NCBI GenBank assembly: GCA_003990955.1
Contig: BIFV01000015.1
Coordinates: 1-64,000, forward strand
Length of the DNA stretch: 64,000 nt
Source: Sporomusaceae bacterium FL31
GTDB lineage: Bacteria > Bacillota > Negativicutes > DSM-1736 > Dendrosporobacteraceae
Reading direction: 5' to 3'
A program made the position numbers and the translations under genes. This document shows, in pieces, positions 24,838 through 33,871 of the stretch. The notes beneath the pieces are model-generated. The model saw nothing but the letters and a program-made list of their open reading frames with translations. It was not told the origin of the DNA and searched no databases. Numbering within the stretch: the stretch's first letter is position 1; every line of letters begins with the position of its first letter.

Positions 24838-26365
24838 AATGCGCGATATTGATCGCCAGGCCATCGAATATTATGGAATTCCCGGTATTGTACTCATGGA
24901 AAATGCTGGAGTAGAAACTGTGCAAGCTATTGAAAGAATGCTTGGCGATTTACAGTGCAAAAAAATATGTATTTTTGCTGGCAAAGGAAATAATGGCGGC
25001 GATGGCTTTGTAGTGGCTCGTCATTTAACCAACCAGGGAGCCAAAGTAAAGGTCTTTTTGATTGGTAATAAAGAGGATATGAAAGGCGATGCTGCCATCA
25101 ATTTCAATATCTTAAATAAAATGAATGTTGATGTTGTCGAAGTAACTGGGGAACGTGACTGGGATAAAGTTAAAATTGCCGGTACTTTTGCTGATTGTTT
25201 GGTAGATGCATTACTAGGAACCGGTTTTAAGGGAATATTAACTGATGAAATGTATAAGGCTGTACAAACTATTAATGAGGCGAATAAACCCGTAGTAGCG
25301 ATTGATATCCCAACAGGAGTTGATGCTGATAACGGACAAGTTCTTACAATAGCTATTCAGGCCACACATACTGTTACTTTCGGTTTGCCCAAGCCTGGTA
25401 TCGTGTTATATCCTGGCGCATCTTATGCTGGTAATTTATTGGTGGCTGATATTGGTTTACCTGCTTATTTATTAACAGCTCCTACTATTAAGCAGAATTT
25501 AATTACAGCCGGAGATGTCAGAAAGCTGCTGATGAAAAGACGCCCGGATGCGCATAAAGGTACTTGTGGAAGGGTCCTAGTCGTGGCAGGATCACGGGGA
25601 TTAACCGGTGCAGCAGCTTTGGCCTCAACTGCTGCGCTTAAATCAGGAGCTGGGCTGGTGACGCTTGCAATTGCTGAAAGCCTTAATGATATTATGGAAG
25701 TAAAGTTAACTGAAGTCATGACACTGCCTTTGCCAGAAGCAGCTGCAGGAGCTATTGGGGCCGATGCGCTGACACCAATTTTGGAATTTGCCGAAAAATG
25801 CGATGCTGTTGCTATTGGCCCCGGATTAGGCAATCATGCTGGAACAAAAGAGCTGATTCAAGAAATCATTAGACATTTAGACAGGCCGCTGGTGATTGAT
25901 GCGGATGCCCTTCATGCGATCGCTGAATGTGGCGAATTATTAACAGGAACAAAAGCTTTGCCAGTATTAACACCGCACCCGGGTGAAATGGCCAGACTGA
26001 TCGGATTATCGCCCGAGGAGGTTAATCAAGACCGGGTCTATGTAGCCAGGCTGGCAGCTGAGCAATTTGGCAGTATTGTTATTTTAAAAGGAGCCCGTAC
26101 AATAGTGGCATATCCTGATGGTGAAGTATATATTAATATTAGTGGTAATGCTGGTATGGCAACTGGCGGCACTGGTGATATCCTGACCGGCATGATCAGC
26201 AGTATGATTGCACAGGGCTTATCTAGTCATACTGCAGCCTTGGTTAGTGTATACATTCACGGACTGGCTGGTGATATCGCCGCTCAGAGTGGCATGATTG
26301 GACTAACAGCCAGCGATGTACTAAATTCAATACCTGCGGCAATATTAGGCATGCAAGAATCATAG
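24815..26365 (+). CDS. nnr: Bifunctional NAD(P)H-hydrate epimerase / ADP-dependent NAD(P)H-hydrate dehydratase
   Basis: 516 residues in two domains. The N-terminal YjeF_N epimerase (about 1-215) shows MENAG, AGKGNNGGDGFVVARHL and AIDIPTGVDADNG; the C-terminal ribokinase-like dehydratase (about 230-510) shows VAGSRGLTGAAALA, AIGPGLG, VIDADALHAIA, LTPHPGEMARL and GNAGMATGGTGDILTG. Together they repair hydrated NADH and NADPH, with ADP driving the dehydration. ATG 24815 follows GGGGAGG inside the acpS 3' end. About 96 bases downstream a toxin-antitoxin pair begins, the same order as seen around acpS in Bacillus. Confidence 0.95.
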   Translation: MKVATAAEMRDIDRQAIEYYGIPGIVLMENAGVETVQAIERMLGDLQCKKICIFAGKGNNGGDGFVVARHLTNQGAKVKVFLIGNKEDMKGDAAINFNILNKMNVDVVEVTGERDWDKVKIAGTFADCLVDALLGTGFKGILTDEMYKAVQTINEANKPVVAIDIPTGVDADNGQVLTIAIQATHTVTFGLPKPGIVLYPGASYAGNLLVADIGLPAYLLTAPTIKQNLITAGDVRKLLMKRRPDAHKGTCGRVLVVAGSRGLTGAAALASTAALKSGAGLVTLAIAESLNDIMEVKLTEVMTLPLPEAAAGAIGADALTPILEFAEKCDAVAIGPGLGNHAGTKELIQEIIRHLDRPLVIDADALHAIAECGELLTGTKALPVLTPHPGEMARLIGLSPEEVNQDRVYVARLAAEQFGSIVILKGARTIVAYPDGEVYINISGNAGMATGGTGDILTGMISSMIAQGLSSHTAALVSVYIHGLAGDIAAQSGMIGLTASDVLNSIPAAILGMQES

Positions 26366-26461
26366 TGATATACGAATATATATAAAAAAGTTTGACATTA
26401 ATATATAAAAAACATATAATTTTAAGTAGAGTGTGTGTGTGGAAACTGCGGGGGTGTAGGC

Positions 26462-26734
26462 GTGGCAGAGTTAAAAAGGATCATGATTAGTATCCCAAAT
26501 AGCTTGTTGCAAGAAGTAGATGGTATTATTGCCATGGAAAAACTTAGCCGCAGCCAATTTGTGCGAGATGCGATGCGCTTATATATTGAAGATCGCAGAC
26601 GTAAAGCAATACGGGATAACATGAGAAAAGGATATCAGGAGATGGCCATTATCAATCTGGCATTAGCAGAAGAAGGATTACATGCTGATGCAGACTTTAT
26701 TGAGATGCCCAGCTTGCTGGCGGAGCGTGAGTAG
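26462..26734 (+). CDS. Ribbon-helix-helix antitoxin (EndoAI/MazE-type)
   Basis: A 90-residue CopG/Arc-type protein. The N-terminal ribbon LKRIMISIPNSLLQEVDG and helices (SRSQFVRDAMRLYIEDRRR) bind DNA; the conserved YQEMAIINLALAEEG and C-terminal tail are the toxin-binding part known from B. subtilis EndoAI, which it resembles. It would neutralise the toxin encoded 3 bases downstream and repress the operon. The start is GTG 26462 after GGGGGTG. A promoter-like TTGACA (26391-26396) with AT-rich -10 candidates near 26415 lies upstream, so the pair can be expressed apart from nnr. Confidence 0.9.
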   Translation: MAELKRIMISIPNSLLQEVDGIIAMEKLSRSQFVRDAMRLYIEDRRRKAIRDNMRKGYQEMAIINLALAEEGLHADADFIEMPSLLAERE

Positions 26735-26737
26735 CAT

Positions 26738-27088
26738 ATGGTGGTTAAACGTGGGGACATTTATTATGCCAACTTGAGTCCGGTTGTAGGATCAGAGCAG
26801 GGCGGACTTCGGCCTGTTTTGGTTGTTCAAAATGATGTAGGCAATAAATATAGTCCTACTGTGATTGTTGCAGCCATAACATCGCAAATTTCTAAGGCGA
26901 AATTGCCAACCCATGTGGAAATAAATGCCAAAGAATGTAATTTAGAGAAGGATTCTGTTATCCTCTTAGAACAAATGCGCACAATCGACAAGCGTCGCCT
27001 TAAGGAAAAAGTTACTCATCTAACTGATGAGGTGATGAATAAAGTCGATGATGCAATGAAAATTAGTTTAGGCCTGATTCAAATTTAA
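26738..27088 (+). CDS. MazF/EndoA-family endoribonuclease toxin
   Basis: 116 residues, matching B. subtilis EndoA (NdoA) in length and motifs: [58 protein letters not shown] and [15 protein letters not shown]. The catalytic Arg and Thr (GGLRP, ITSQ) are present. The enzyme cleaves single-stranded mRNA at short sites (UACAU in B. subtilis; not predictable here). Like its Bacillus relative it probably acts as a stress-induced growth regulator rather than a plasmid-stability system, since the locus is a conserved chromosomal one. A strong terminator follows. Confidence 0.94.
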   Translation: MVVKRGDIYYANLSPVVGSEQGGLRPVLVVQNDVGNKYSPTVIVAAITSQISKAKLPTHVEINAKECNLEKDSVILLEQMRTIDKRRLKEKVTHLTDEVMNKVDDAMKISLGLIQI

Positions 27089-27103
27089 ATGGATTGAATT
27101 TTG

Positions 27104-27130
27104 GTAGGCAGAATATCTGCCTACTTTTTT
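27104..27130 (+). terminator. Terminator of the acpS-nnr-toxin/antitoxin operon
   Basis: GTAGGCAGA (27104-27112), an ATA loop, TCTGCCTAC (27116-27124), then six Ts. Confidence 0.95.
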
Positions 27131-27176
27131 ATTTATGATACATACCATTTGATCACAGCACGAGATAGGAGGATGT

Positions 27177-28064
27177 ATGAAATATTTCAGATTAGGAACA
27201 TACTCGATCATCATAGTACTCTTGATGGTAATACTTTCGGCATGCGGAAATATTGCAAAGCAGGCTGGTAAAGAGTCCGCTAAGCCGCCATCCGCCCCAC
27301 TGGCCATTCATATGATTGATGTTGGCCAAGGAGATGCCATCCTTGTAAGGACAAGCGAACAGGTTATTCTAATTGATACCGGTGATGTGCCTGCAAGGAA
27401 TAACCTGGTTAATTATTTGAAAAAGCAAGGAATCACGGCGATTGATAAAGTCATTATTACGCATCCGCATGCCGATCATCTTGGCGGCATGGCAGGAATT
27501 CTGGAACATTTTGCCGTCAAGCAAGTTTACGACAGTGGGCAAACTACAACAACCGCCTTGTATCGCCAATACTTAAGCAGTATTAAGAAGCACAAGATAC
27601 CATTTGCAGTGGTAGTTGCTGGACAAGAGCTTGATTTTGGTAATGGAGTTCTATTTAAAGTCTTGAATCCGCAAAAGCCTTTTTTAAGTGATTCAGAGCT
27701 GAATAATAATAGCATTGTTGGAAAACTGATTTTTGGACAGTTTAGTATGCTGTTTACCGGGGATGCGGAAAAGGAAGCTGAAGAGCGGATGAAGAAAGAC
27801 TATGCAGCTGAGCTAGAGTCAACGGTATTGAAAAGTCCACATCATGGCAGTCGGACATCTTCAACATTGCCTTTTTTGCGGTCAGTTTCTCCTGAAACAA
27901 TCGTAATATCAGTAGGTGCTAATAATGAATATCAGCATCCGCATACGACAACACTCAAGAAATATACGGATATAAAAGCACAAGTATACCGAACTGATCT
28001 AGCTGGCACAGTTACCATCACTTCTGATGGGCAGAATTATCAGATTAAAAAGGAGAAGGAATAA
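27177..28064 (+). CDS. ComEC/Rec2-like metallo-beta-lactamase-fold lipoprotein
   Basis: 295 residues. A lipoprotein signal ends in LSACGN (lipidated Cys near residue 22). The rest is a metallo-hydrolase like the isolated C-terminal domain of ComEC: MIDVGQGDAILVRT, LIDTGD, ITHPHADHLGG (zinc ligands), FTGDAEKEAE and SPHHGSRTSS. It lacks the ComEC channel, so it is not the DNA-uptake pore; an extracellular nuclease or phosphodiesterase is possible. The next gene, starting 2 bases after its stop, encodes a DUF3006 protein, a pairing I know from other Firmicutes. The substrate is unknown. Confidence 0.85.
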   Translation: MKYFRLGTYSIIIVLLMVILSACGNIAKQAGKESAKPPSAPLAIHMIDVGQGDAILVRTSEQVILIDTGDVPARNNLVNYLKKQGITAIDKVIITHPHADHLGGMAGILEHFAVKQVYDSGQTTTTALYRQYLSSIKKHKIPFAVVVAGQELDFGNGVLFKVLNPQKPFLSDSELNNNSIVGKLIFGQFSMLFTGDAEKEAEERMKKDYAAELESTVLKSPHHGSRTSSTLPFLRSVSPETIVISVGANNEYQHPHTTTLKKYTDIKAQVYRTDLAGTVTITSDGQNYQIKKEKE

Positions 28065-28065
28065 C

Positions 28066-28287
28066 ATGCAGATTAAGGCGGTCGTTGATCGATTTGAGCA
28101 TGACAAAGCGATATTAATGGTAGGTGAGGCAGCAGTAGTCTGGCCTAAAATCACCTTACCTTCTGCCGTTAAGGAAGGTGATCACTTAAAGATTCAGATT
28201 GAAATTGATAAGAAAGCTACTGCTGACGCTAGGCAGGAAGCTGAAGAATTATTAAAAAGCTTACTTGAGGATAATAGGAATTGCTAG
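28066..28287 (+). CDS. DUF3006 domain protein
   Basis: A 73-residue protein with the DUF3006 pattern: an opening QIKAVVDRFEHDKAILMVG, a short beta-rich core, then PSAVKEGDHLKIQIEID and a charged helical tail (QEAEELLKSLLEDN). No signal peptide or catalytic motif. ATG 28066 follows AAAGGAGAAGGA within the end of the preceding lipoprotein gene, with which it must be co-transcribed. The function is unknown; close pairing with ComEC-like hydrolases suggests an accessory role. A terminator-like hairpin follows. Confidence 0.8.
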   Translation: MQIKAVVDRFEHDKAILMVGEAAVVWPKITLPSAVKEGDHLKIQIEIDKKATADARQEAEELLKSLLEDNRNC

Positions 28288-28323
28288 TGTCAACAATTGG
28301 AATGATCCATATTTAGAGAAAAC

Positions 28324-28364
28324 AAAGCATTTGCTGGATAAAGTGTCCATCAAATGCTTTTATA
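28324..28364 (+). terminator. Terminator after the DUF3006 gene
   Basis: AAAGCATTTG (28324-28333) pairs with CAAATGCTTT (28351-28360); TGG/CCA extend the stem inside. TTTTA follows at the end of the arm. Confidence 0.75.
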
Positions 28365-28475
28365 CTTACTGGAATTATTTTCTAACAATTTCCACATAAA
28401 TATTGCAGGAATTTTTTAGATAAACACGAAAAATATAGAATTAAGTCGTAATATCGCTAGCAGGAGGTGTCAAAT

Positions 28476-30065
28476 TTGATAAGAAAGAAGGCCGTCGTCT
28501 TATTCTTATTGCTTATATTCATAATTCCTCAAATTGTTTGGGCTGGTTTGCCTGATGGTATTCCGGATAGCATCCCGGACGCGTCGGCTAAATTGTCTGT
28601 ATTAAAGTTTGACAACCAGCCAATTCAGCCTGCCTCCGCGCTAAAAGTTGAAATGACAAAAGCTAACTTTGCTCTTCACACAGACGCTGTGACCGGAATT
28701 CAAAAACTTCGCTTGGTTGTTGATGTAACAGGGCCGGTGCAAGCCTCGGCAGTTATGAGCGATACAGCGCAAGAACCGCAGCTTATTGTCAAGGTAAACG
28801 GAGCATCTATAGGTAAGATGGACGAGTCACTTGATTTAGATGGTAATATTGCTAAAACAGTTAATTTTACACGTATTGATGATTCGAGCAGCCAGTTAAT
28901 GATTAAGCTGCCTGCAGCTCTTGAAGATACTGATTACCGAGTGTTTACCTTACCGAGTGATGCGGATGCCGGGCGGCCCTATCGCGTGGTTGTCGATATG
29001 AATAAGCCTGGTTTGATGCCCAATAGTACCCCTGTTAAGTTGGATAAGCGTCCTGTTCAACCTAGCCCTGCTAAAAAAGCTGAAATGACAAAGGCAAGTT
29101 TTGCAATACATACAGATGCAGTGACTGGTGCACAAAAGTTACGCTTAGTTGTTGATGTAACAGGTCAAGTGCAGACGTCCTCCAGCATCGTTACGGCACC
29201 CGAGCCTCGTCTTATGGTCAATATTCAGGGAGCATCTGTAGGCCGACTCAAGCAGATCCTTGCTTTGGATGGCAATATTGCAGATCAGGTTAAATTTTCA
29301 CGAATTGATGATACTAATAGTCAGTTGATTATCGATCTTCCTGGGATGCTTGAGGACAATGACTACCGGGTCTTTACTTTACCGAATGATGTAAAAGCCA
29401 ATCGGCCTAATCGGGTCGTTGTAGATATTAATAAACCAGTGGCTCCTGTGGTCTTTAATTTTGCCCCAGGGCTCAAAGGCAAGGTTATTGTGCTTGATCC
29501 CGGTCATGGTGGCAGTGATCCCGGTGCCATTGGGTTGAATAATATTACGGAAAAGGCTGTTACGCTGCCGATAGCTCAAAAGGTAAAAGCGCTATTGGAA
29601 AAAGCTGGAGCAAAAGTGGTTATGACCAGACAGGATGATCGTGATGTATTTGGTGCCGGTGCTTCGGCAGTGGAAGAACTCAGTGCACGGACTAATGTTG
29701 CCAATAAGATTAAAGCCGATCTGTTTTTAAGCATTCATGCCAATGCCTTTTCTAACAGGAGCGTCGGTGGAACCTCTACTCACTATTACCTAAAATCGCG
29801 TTATGACCGGTTGCTTGCCGAGTGCCTGCAAAGTAGTGTGGTAGCCGCAGACGGGTTAACCGACCGAGGCGTACAGGCAGCTAATTTCTATGTTGTTAAG
29901 CGTACGTTAATGCCAGCAGCTTTAATTGAAGTGGCCTTTATTTCTAATCCGGATGAAGAAAAATTACTGAATACACCGCAGTTTCAACAGCAGTTGGCTC
30001 AAGGAATAGTTACTGGCTTAGATAGCTTCTTCCTGCAGGCTGCCAAAATAGGAGGTGCGAAGTGA
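28476..30065 (+). CDS. N-acetylmuramoyl-L-alanine amidase with two AMIN domains
   Basis: 529 residues. A signal peptide ends at IPQIVWA, followed by two homologous AMIN domains (about 55-170 and 200-315; each has EMTKA.FA.HTDAVTG.QKLRLVVDVTG and ends LEDxDYRVFTLP), which target such enzymes to the wall or outer envelope. The C-terminal Amidase_3 domain (about 335-520) has zinc ligands in DPGHGGSDPG, ITEKAV and SIHANAF, and the catalytic Glu in LIEVAFISN. It cleaves the stem peptide from muramic acid. TTG 28476, 8 bases after AGGAGG, is preferred to GTG 28467, which overlaps that site. The GerMN lipoprotein follows, overlapping by one base. Confidence 0.92.
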   Translation: MIRKKAVVLFLLLIFIIPQIVWAGLPDGIPDSIPDASAKLSVLKFDNQPIQPASALKVEMTKANFALHTDAVTGIQKLRLVVDVTGPVQASAVMSDTAQEPQLIVKVNGASIGKMDESLDLDGNIAKTVNFTRIDDSSSQLMIKLPAALEDTDYRVFTLPSDADAGRPYRVVVDMNKPGLMPNSTPVKLDKRPVQPSPAKKAEMTKASFAIHTDAVTGAQKLRLVVDVTGQVQTSSSIVTAPEPRLMVNIQGASVGRLKQILALDGNIADQVKFSRIDDTNSQLIIDLPGMLEDNDYRVFTLPNDVKANRPNRVVVDINKPVAPVVFNFAPGLKGKVIVLDPGHGGSDPGAIGLNNITEKAVTLPIAQKVKALLEKAGAKVVMTRQDDRDVFGAGASAVEELSARTNVANKIKADLFLSIHANAFSNRSVGGTSTHYYLKSRYDRLLAECLQSSVVAADGLTDRGVQAANFYVVKRTLMPAALIEVAFISNPDEEKLLNTPQFQQQLAQGIVTGLDSFFLQAAKIGGAK

Positions 30066-30643
30066 TGCGCACAAGAACGAGCTACTTATTGTCGCTGGTA
30101 TTCTTGCTTTTACTAACGATATTCATTGCAGGTTGCGCCGGGACTCCAGCACCTCAAACACCGGTCCAGAACCAGGGATCAGAGCAAGCCAATCCGCAGT
30201 CACAATCTAATAATCTGGCAAATCCGCCAGGTACTATGAGAATTACTATTTATCATGCAACCAAAGATGCACAGAACTTGGTTCCTGAAATTCAGGTTGT
30301 CCCTAACAGTGATCATCCTGCTAAAACGGCTATCGAACGTCTTATTGCCGGAACCAAGCAACCTGATCTCGTATCAGTTGTTCCTCCAGGTACTAAGCTC
30401 CGCGGGGTATCGATTAAAGAGCATGTTGCGTATGTTGACTTCAATGATAAATTGATTAAGAATAACGGGGGCGGCTCAGCAGGGGAAGTGCTATTGGTAG
30501 CCGCAATTGTTAATACATTGACCGAATTCCCTGAAGTTCAAAAGGTGCAGATATTAGTTGAGGGTAAAAAGATTGATACCATTTCTGGGCATCTTGATAC
30601 GAGTGAACCGTTGAGTCGTTCGGAAAAAATTATTAAAAAGTGA
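30065..30643 (+). CDS. GerMN-domain lipoprotein
   Basis: 192 residues. A lipoprotein signal ends at FIAGCAG (Cys near residue 24), then a Pro/Gln/Asn-rich linker to about residue 55 and one GerMN domain (about 60-185; MRITIYHATKDAQNLVPEIQ, AKTAIERLIAG, VPPGTKLRGVSI, YVDFNDKLIKN). B. subtilis GerM has two such domains and is needed for sporulation and germination; this protein has one, so the same role is not assured. It is likely anchored at the outer face of the cytoplasmic membrane. ATG 30065 overlaps the amidase stop codon (TGATG), coupling the two; GTG 30062 is an alternative start. Confidence 0.85.
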   Translation: MRTRTSYLLSLVFLLLLTIFIAGCAGTPAPQTPVQNQGSEQANPQSQSNNLANPPGTMRITIYHATKDAQNLVPEIQVVPNSDHPAKTAIERLIAGTKQPDLVSVVPPGTKLRGVSIKEHVAYVDFNDKLIKNNGGGSAGEVLLVAAIVNTLTEFPEVQKVQILVEGKKIDTISGHLDTSEPLSRSEKIIKK

Positions 30644-30702
30644 TTGTGTTACCAGGTTTAATTTGCTAAGATAATAATGTTATAGCACTTAGTTTCATAT
30701 GA

Positions 30703-30788
30703 TTTCCACTAGGGGAGCACATGCTGAGAGGCTTTTAGCCGACCCTTAGAACCTGATTACTGGATAATACCAGCGTAGGGAAGTGGCC
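30703..30788 (+). ncRNA. TPP riboswitch (THI element) controlling thiC
   Basis: Conserved core segments are present in order: CCACTAGGGGAGC, the CTGAGA box, GACCCTTAGAACCTGAT, and GGATAATACCAGCGTAGGGA. The closing helix P1 pairs CCACT (30706-30710) with AGTGG (30782-30786). Thiamine diphosphate binding should favour the terminator that follows and stop thiC transcription. Position directly before thiC confirms the assignment. Confidence 0.97.
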
Positions 30789-30808
30789 AAAAAGACTGTT
30801 AATATTCG

Positions 30809-30846
30809 CAGCCATTTAGCCATTTATTGGCTGAATGGCTGTTTTT
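30809..30846 (+). terminator. Riboswitch-controlled terminator before thiC
   Basis: CAGCCATTTAGCCA (30809-30822) pairs with TGGCTGAATGGCTG (30828-30841) with one G-U wobble and runs into TTTTT. This is the expression platform of the TPP riboswitch. Confidence 0.92.
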
Positions 30847-30915
30847 CAAAGTGCTTTTAGTACAAGGGTGTCAGTTGATTAATGACAATACATAGTGAAC
30901 AGGGGGAACTTATTC

Positions 30916-32217
30916 ATGGCAACACAAATGCAGCTTGCGCGGCAAGGAAAAACTACAGATGCTATGCAAATCGTAGCAAAAAATGAAGGTATAGACGTTG
31001 AGGTGATTCGAGAACGAGTGGCAGAAGGTACAATATCCATCTGTGCGAATATCAATCATACAGCTCTGCAGCCACGGGGTGTAGGTTTAGGCCTTTCGAC
31101 TAAAGTGAATGCCAACATTGGAACATCAAGTGCCTATCCTGATATTGAGCCGGAATTAGCTAAACTGGAAGTAGCGATTAAAGCTGGTGCTGATGCTGTA
31201 ATGGATTTAAGCACAGGCGAGAATATTGATGTTTCCCGTCGGGCCATTATTGATAAATCAACGATTATCGTTGGAACTGTGCCTATTTATCAGGCAACGG
31301 TTGAAGCTATAAAAGGTCGCGGTTCAGTGATTGATATGACTGGTGACGATATGCTGCATGCGATTGAAACGCAAGCCAAAGATGGCGCAGACTTTATGAC
31401 AATCCATTGCGGCGTAACCCAAAGTGTTATCTCCCGCCTGCAGCAACAAGGCCGAGTTGCTGATGTTGTGAGCCGTGGCGGTTCATTCCTGACTGGTTGG
31501 ATGCTGCACAATGGCAAGGAAAATCCATTGTATGAGCGCTATGATGAAATCCTTGACATCTGTGCTCGTTATGATGTCACAGTAAGCTTGGGGGATGGCT
31601 TAAGACCGGGATGTTTGGCTGATGCTACTGACCGGGCTCAACTGCAGGAACTTCTAATTTTAGGTGAATTGGTTGACCGGGCTTGGGCAAAAGGTGTTCA
31701 AGTATTGGTTGAGGGCCCAGGACATGTTCCTTTTGATCAAATAGAGGCAAATATCAAATTACAGAAGCAGATCTGTAAAGGTGCTCCATTCTATGTACTT
31801 GGACCACTGGTCACTGATGTTGCTCCTGGATATGATCATATTACGGCAGCCATTGGCGGTACACTGGCAGCTTCTGCTGGAGCAGACTTTTTATGCTATG
31901 TAACCCCTGCTGAGCATCTCGGGCTGCCTTCGATTCAGGATGTCCATGAAGGAGTCATAGCATCCCGAATCGCTGCTCATGCTGCAGATATTGTTAAGGG
32001 TGTAAAAGGGGCACGTGAATGGGATCTGGAAATGGCTAAAGCTCGTAAAGCTCTGGATTGGGAAAAACAAATTAAATTATCGATCGATCCGGAAAAAGCT
32101 GCTCGCTATCGCCATGATCGTAATCCCGGCGGGGCAGAAGCTTGTTCGATGTGTGGTAATTACTGCGCAATGAAAATCGTCGGTGAATATTTAGGAAAAC
32201 CAATCGAACAGTGCTAA
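30916..32217 (+). CDS. thiC: Phosphomethylpyrimidine synthase
   Basis: A 433-residue radical SAM enzyme that converts aminoimidazole ribotide to HMP-phosphate, the pyrimidine half of thiamine. The C-terminal cluster motif CSMCGNYC (C-x2-C-x4-C) is that of ThiC. Other signatures are [43 protein letters not shown] and [17 protein letters not shown] 30916 follows GGGGG; the upstream GTG overlaps this site. The short form without the N-terminal extension is normal for Firmicutes. It is a single gene between the TPP riboswitch and its own terminator. AIR is also a purine intermediate, tying it to the pur genes at 54-62 kb. Confidence 0.97.
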   Translation: MATQMQLARQGKTTDAMQIVAKNEGIDVEVIRERVAEGTISICANINHTALQPRGVGLGLSTKVNANIGTSSAYPDIEPELAKLEVAIKAGADAVMDLSTGENIDVSRRAIIDKSTIIVGTVPIYQATVEAIKGRGSVIDMTGDDMLHAIETQAKDGADFMTIHCGVTQSVISRLQQQGRVADVVSRGGSFLTGWMLHNGKENPLYERYDEILDICARYDVTVSLGDGLRPGCLADATDRAQLQELLILGELVDRAWAKGVQVLVEGPGHVPFDQIEANIKLQKQICKGAPFYVLGPLVTDVAPGYDHITAAIGGTLAASAGADFLCYVTPAEHLGLPSIQDVHEGVIASRIAAHAADIVKGVKGAREWDLEMAKARKALDWEKQIKLSIDPEKAARYRHDRNPGGAEACSMCGNYCAMKIVGEYLGKPIEQC

Positions 32218-32225
32218 TTATTTCA

Positions 32226-32260
32226 GCAGCCCTAGTGAAAAACTAGTGGCTGCTTTTATT
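32226..32260 (+). terminator. Terminator of thiC
   Basis: GCAGCCCTAGT (32226-32236) pairs with ACTAGTGGCTGC (32242-32253), with one bulged base, followed by a T-rich run. Confidence 0.88.
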
Positions 32261-32369
32261 TTTTTCGTTCTGTGGCATACTACCAATGCAGGAAATAGTA
32301 GGATAAGCAAGAAAAATAGTATCATAACTGAATTTACAAAAAACGCAGTAGCTTAAGTAGGTGGTGTGG

Positions 32370-33362
32370 ATGGAACTTAAACAGCTTGGCGAATTTGGCT
32401 TAATTGATTTACTAAAAGAGAATACGATTGTAGATCCGGCCAGTGTTGTCGTCGGTATTGGCGATGATGCTGCGGTTCTTCTACCAACTCCCCGACAGTT
32501 GCAGCTGTTAACAACAGACATGCTGGTAGAGACCGTTCATTTTGATTTAAATACAACAAGTCCCTGGCAGTTAGGCTATAAAGCCATAGCTGTTAATCTC
32601 AGCGATATTGCGGCCATGGGCGGCAGCCCTAAGCATGTTGTGATATCATTGGGTATCCCGAAAGAGTTACCAGTTGATTTTGTTCTTAATCTCTATGAGG
32701 GGATGAAAGAGATTTGTCGTCAATTTAGCGTCAATATTGTTGGCGGCGATACTGTGGCCAGCCCTCATGGTGTTGTCATAAATGTTGCAGTCACCGGTGA
32801 AGTTGACCCTACGCATTTGCAGCGCAGATCGGGGGCTAAACCAGGTGATTTATTAGTTGTTACAGGAGTATTGGGCAATTCAGCAGCCGGATTGGATTTG
32901 CTGGCATGGGGCAATTGGGAAGAATATGAATTTGCCTGGCCGTTAGTGACCAGTCATCTTACCCCGCAGCCGCAAGTCAAGGCTGGCCAAATTATTGCCG
33001 GATATGCGACAAGCATGAATGATATCAGTGATGGATTAGCTAGTGAAGCCAATGAAATCGCTCTTGCCAGTCAAGTTGGGATTCGGCTGTTTGCTCAGCA
33101 TATCCCAGTAACAACAGCGTTGCAAACGGCTGGAGATTTTTTGGGTAAATCAGCTTTGGACTATGCGCTGTTCGGTGGTGAAGATTATCAGTTGTTGTTT
33201 ACTGTTGAACCAGAGCAGTATAAAATACTGGAAATCGCCGAACTTGGACAGAAATTAACCGTAATTGGCGAAATCATAGAGGGGCCTGCTCATGTTGAAC
33301 TTGTCCAACAAAATGGAAAAGTACAAGAGTTGGCGGCTAGAGGATATAATCATTTTGGCTAG
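32370..33362 (+). CDS. thiL: Thiamine-monophosphate kinase
   Basis: A 330-residue PurM/SelD-fold kinase that phosphorylates TMP to TPP with ATP. The N-terminal GIGDDAAVL and DMLVETVHFDL, then AVNLSDIAAMGG, IVGGDTVASP, DISDGLASEA and FGGEDYQLLFT, are the classical ThiL motifs for Mg and ATP binding. ATG 32370 follows AGGTGG. It heads a run thiL-tsaE-tsaB-rimI with gaps of 11 bases or overlaps, an arrangement common in Firmicutes. It is not under the TPP riboswitch, as it lies after the thiC terminator. Confidence 0.96.
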   Translation: MELKQLGEFGLIDLLKENTIVDPASVVVGIGDDAAVLLPTPRQLQLLTTDMLVETVHFDLNTTSPWQLGYKAIAVNLSDIAAMGGSPKHVVISLGIPKELPVDFVLNLYEGMKEICRQFSVNIVGGDTVASPHGVVINVAVTGEVDPTHLQRRSGAKPGDLLVVTGVLGNSAAGLDLLAWGNWEEYEFAWPLVTSHLTPQPQVKAGQIIAGYATSMNDISDGLASEANEIALASQVGIRLFAQHIPVTTALQTAGDFLGKSALDYALFGGEDYQLLFTVEPEQYKILEIAELGQKLTVIGEIIEGPAHVELVQQNGKVQELAARGYNHFG

Positions 33363-33373
33363 AGGGGAATTTT

Positions 33374-33871
33374 ATGTTGATTTTTAAGACGACTGCGCCG
33401 GAGAAAACCTTTGAATTTGGACGCCAGTTAGCAGAATTAATCACGCCCGGATTTGTCTTGTGTTTACAAGGGGATTTAGGAGCCGGGAAGACACTGTTTG
33501 TGCAGGGACTGGCTGATGGACTCAATACTACAGATGCAGTGACAAGCCCTACTTTTACAATCTTAAATGTTTATCAGGCTGCGCTGCCTATTTATCATTT
33601 CGATTTATATCGACTAGAGCAGCCGGAAGAGCTGTATGATGTTGGATTCTATGAGTATACAGAAGCCGATGGTATAGCCATCCTTGAATGGCCGGATAAG
33701 TTTACAGAGCAGCTGCCATCAGAGCGTCTGTGGATTAAAATAACGCCAGGTGACTTGATTAACGAAAGACTAATCTATGTAACTGCACAAGGTGCAAAAT
33801 ATCAGCAGGTGTGCGAGGAGTTGAAGAATATTGCCAATTCTAGCTTTAGATACGGCCACCCTTGTGTCTAG
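33374..33871 (+). CDS. tsaE: tRNA threonylcarbamoyladenosine biosynthesis ATPase TsaE
   Basis: A 165-residue P-loop ATPase. Walker A is GDLGAGKT (about residues 33-40); SPTFTILNVY, HFDLYRL and ILEWPDK are family motifs. It works with TsaB and TsaD to make the t6A37 modification of ANN-decoding tRNAs. The C-terminal tail from about 150 is produced in a 41-base overlap with tsaB and is not conserved in character. Translation is coupled to thiL upstream (11-base gap) and tsaB downstream. Confidence 0.95.
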   Translation: MLIFKTTAPEKTFEFGRQLAELITPGFVLCLQGDLGAGKTLFVQGLADGLNTTDAVTSPTFTILNVYQAALPIYHFDLYRLEQPEELYDVGFYEYTEADGIAILEWPDKFTEQLPSERLWIKITPGDLINERLIYVTAQGAKYQQVCEELKNIANSSFRYGHPCV

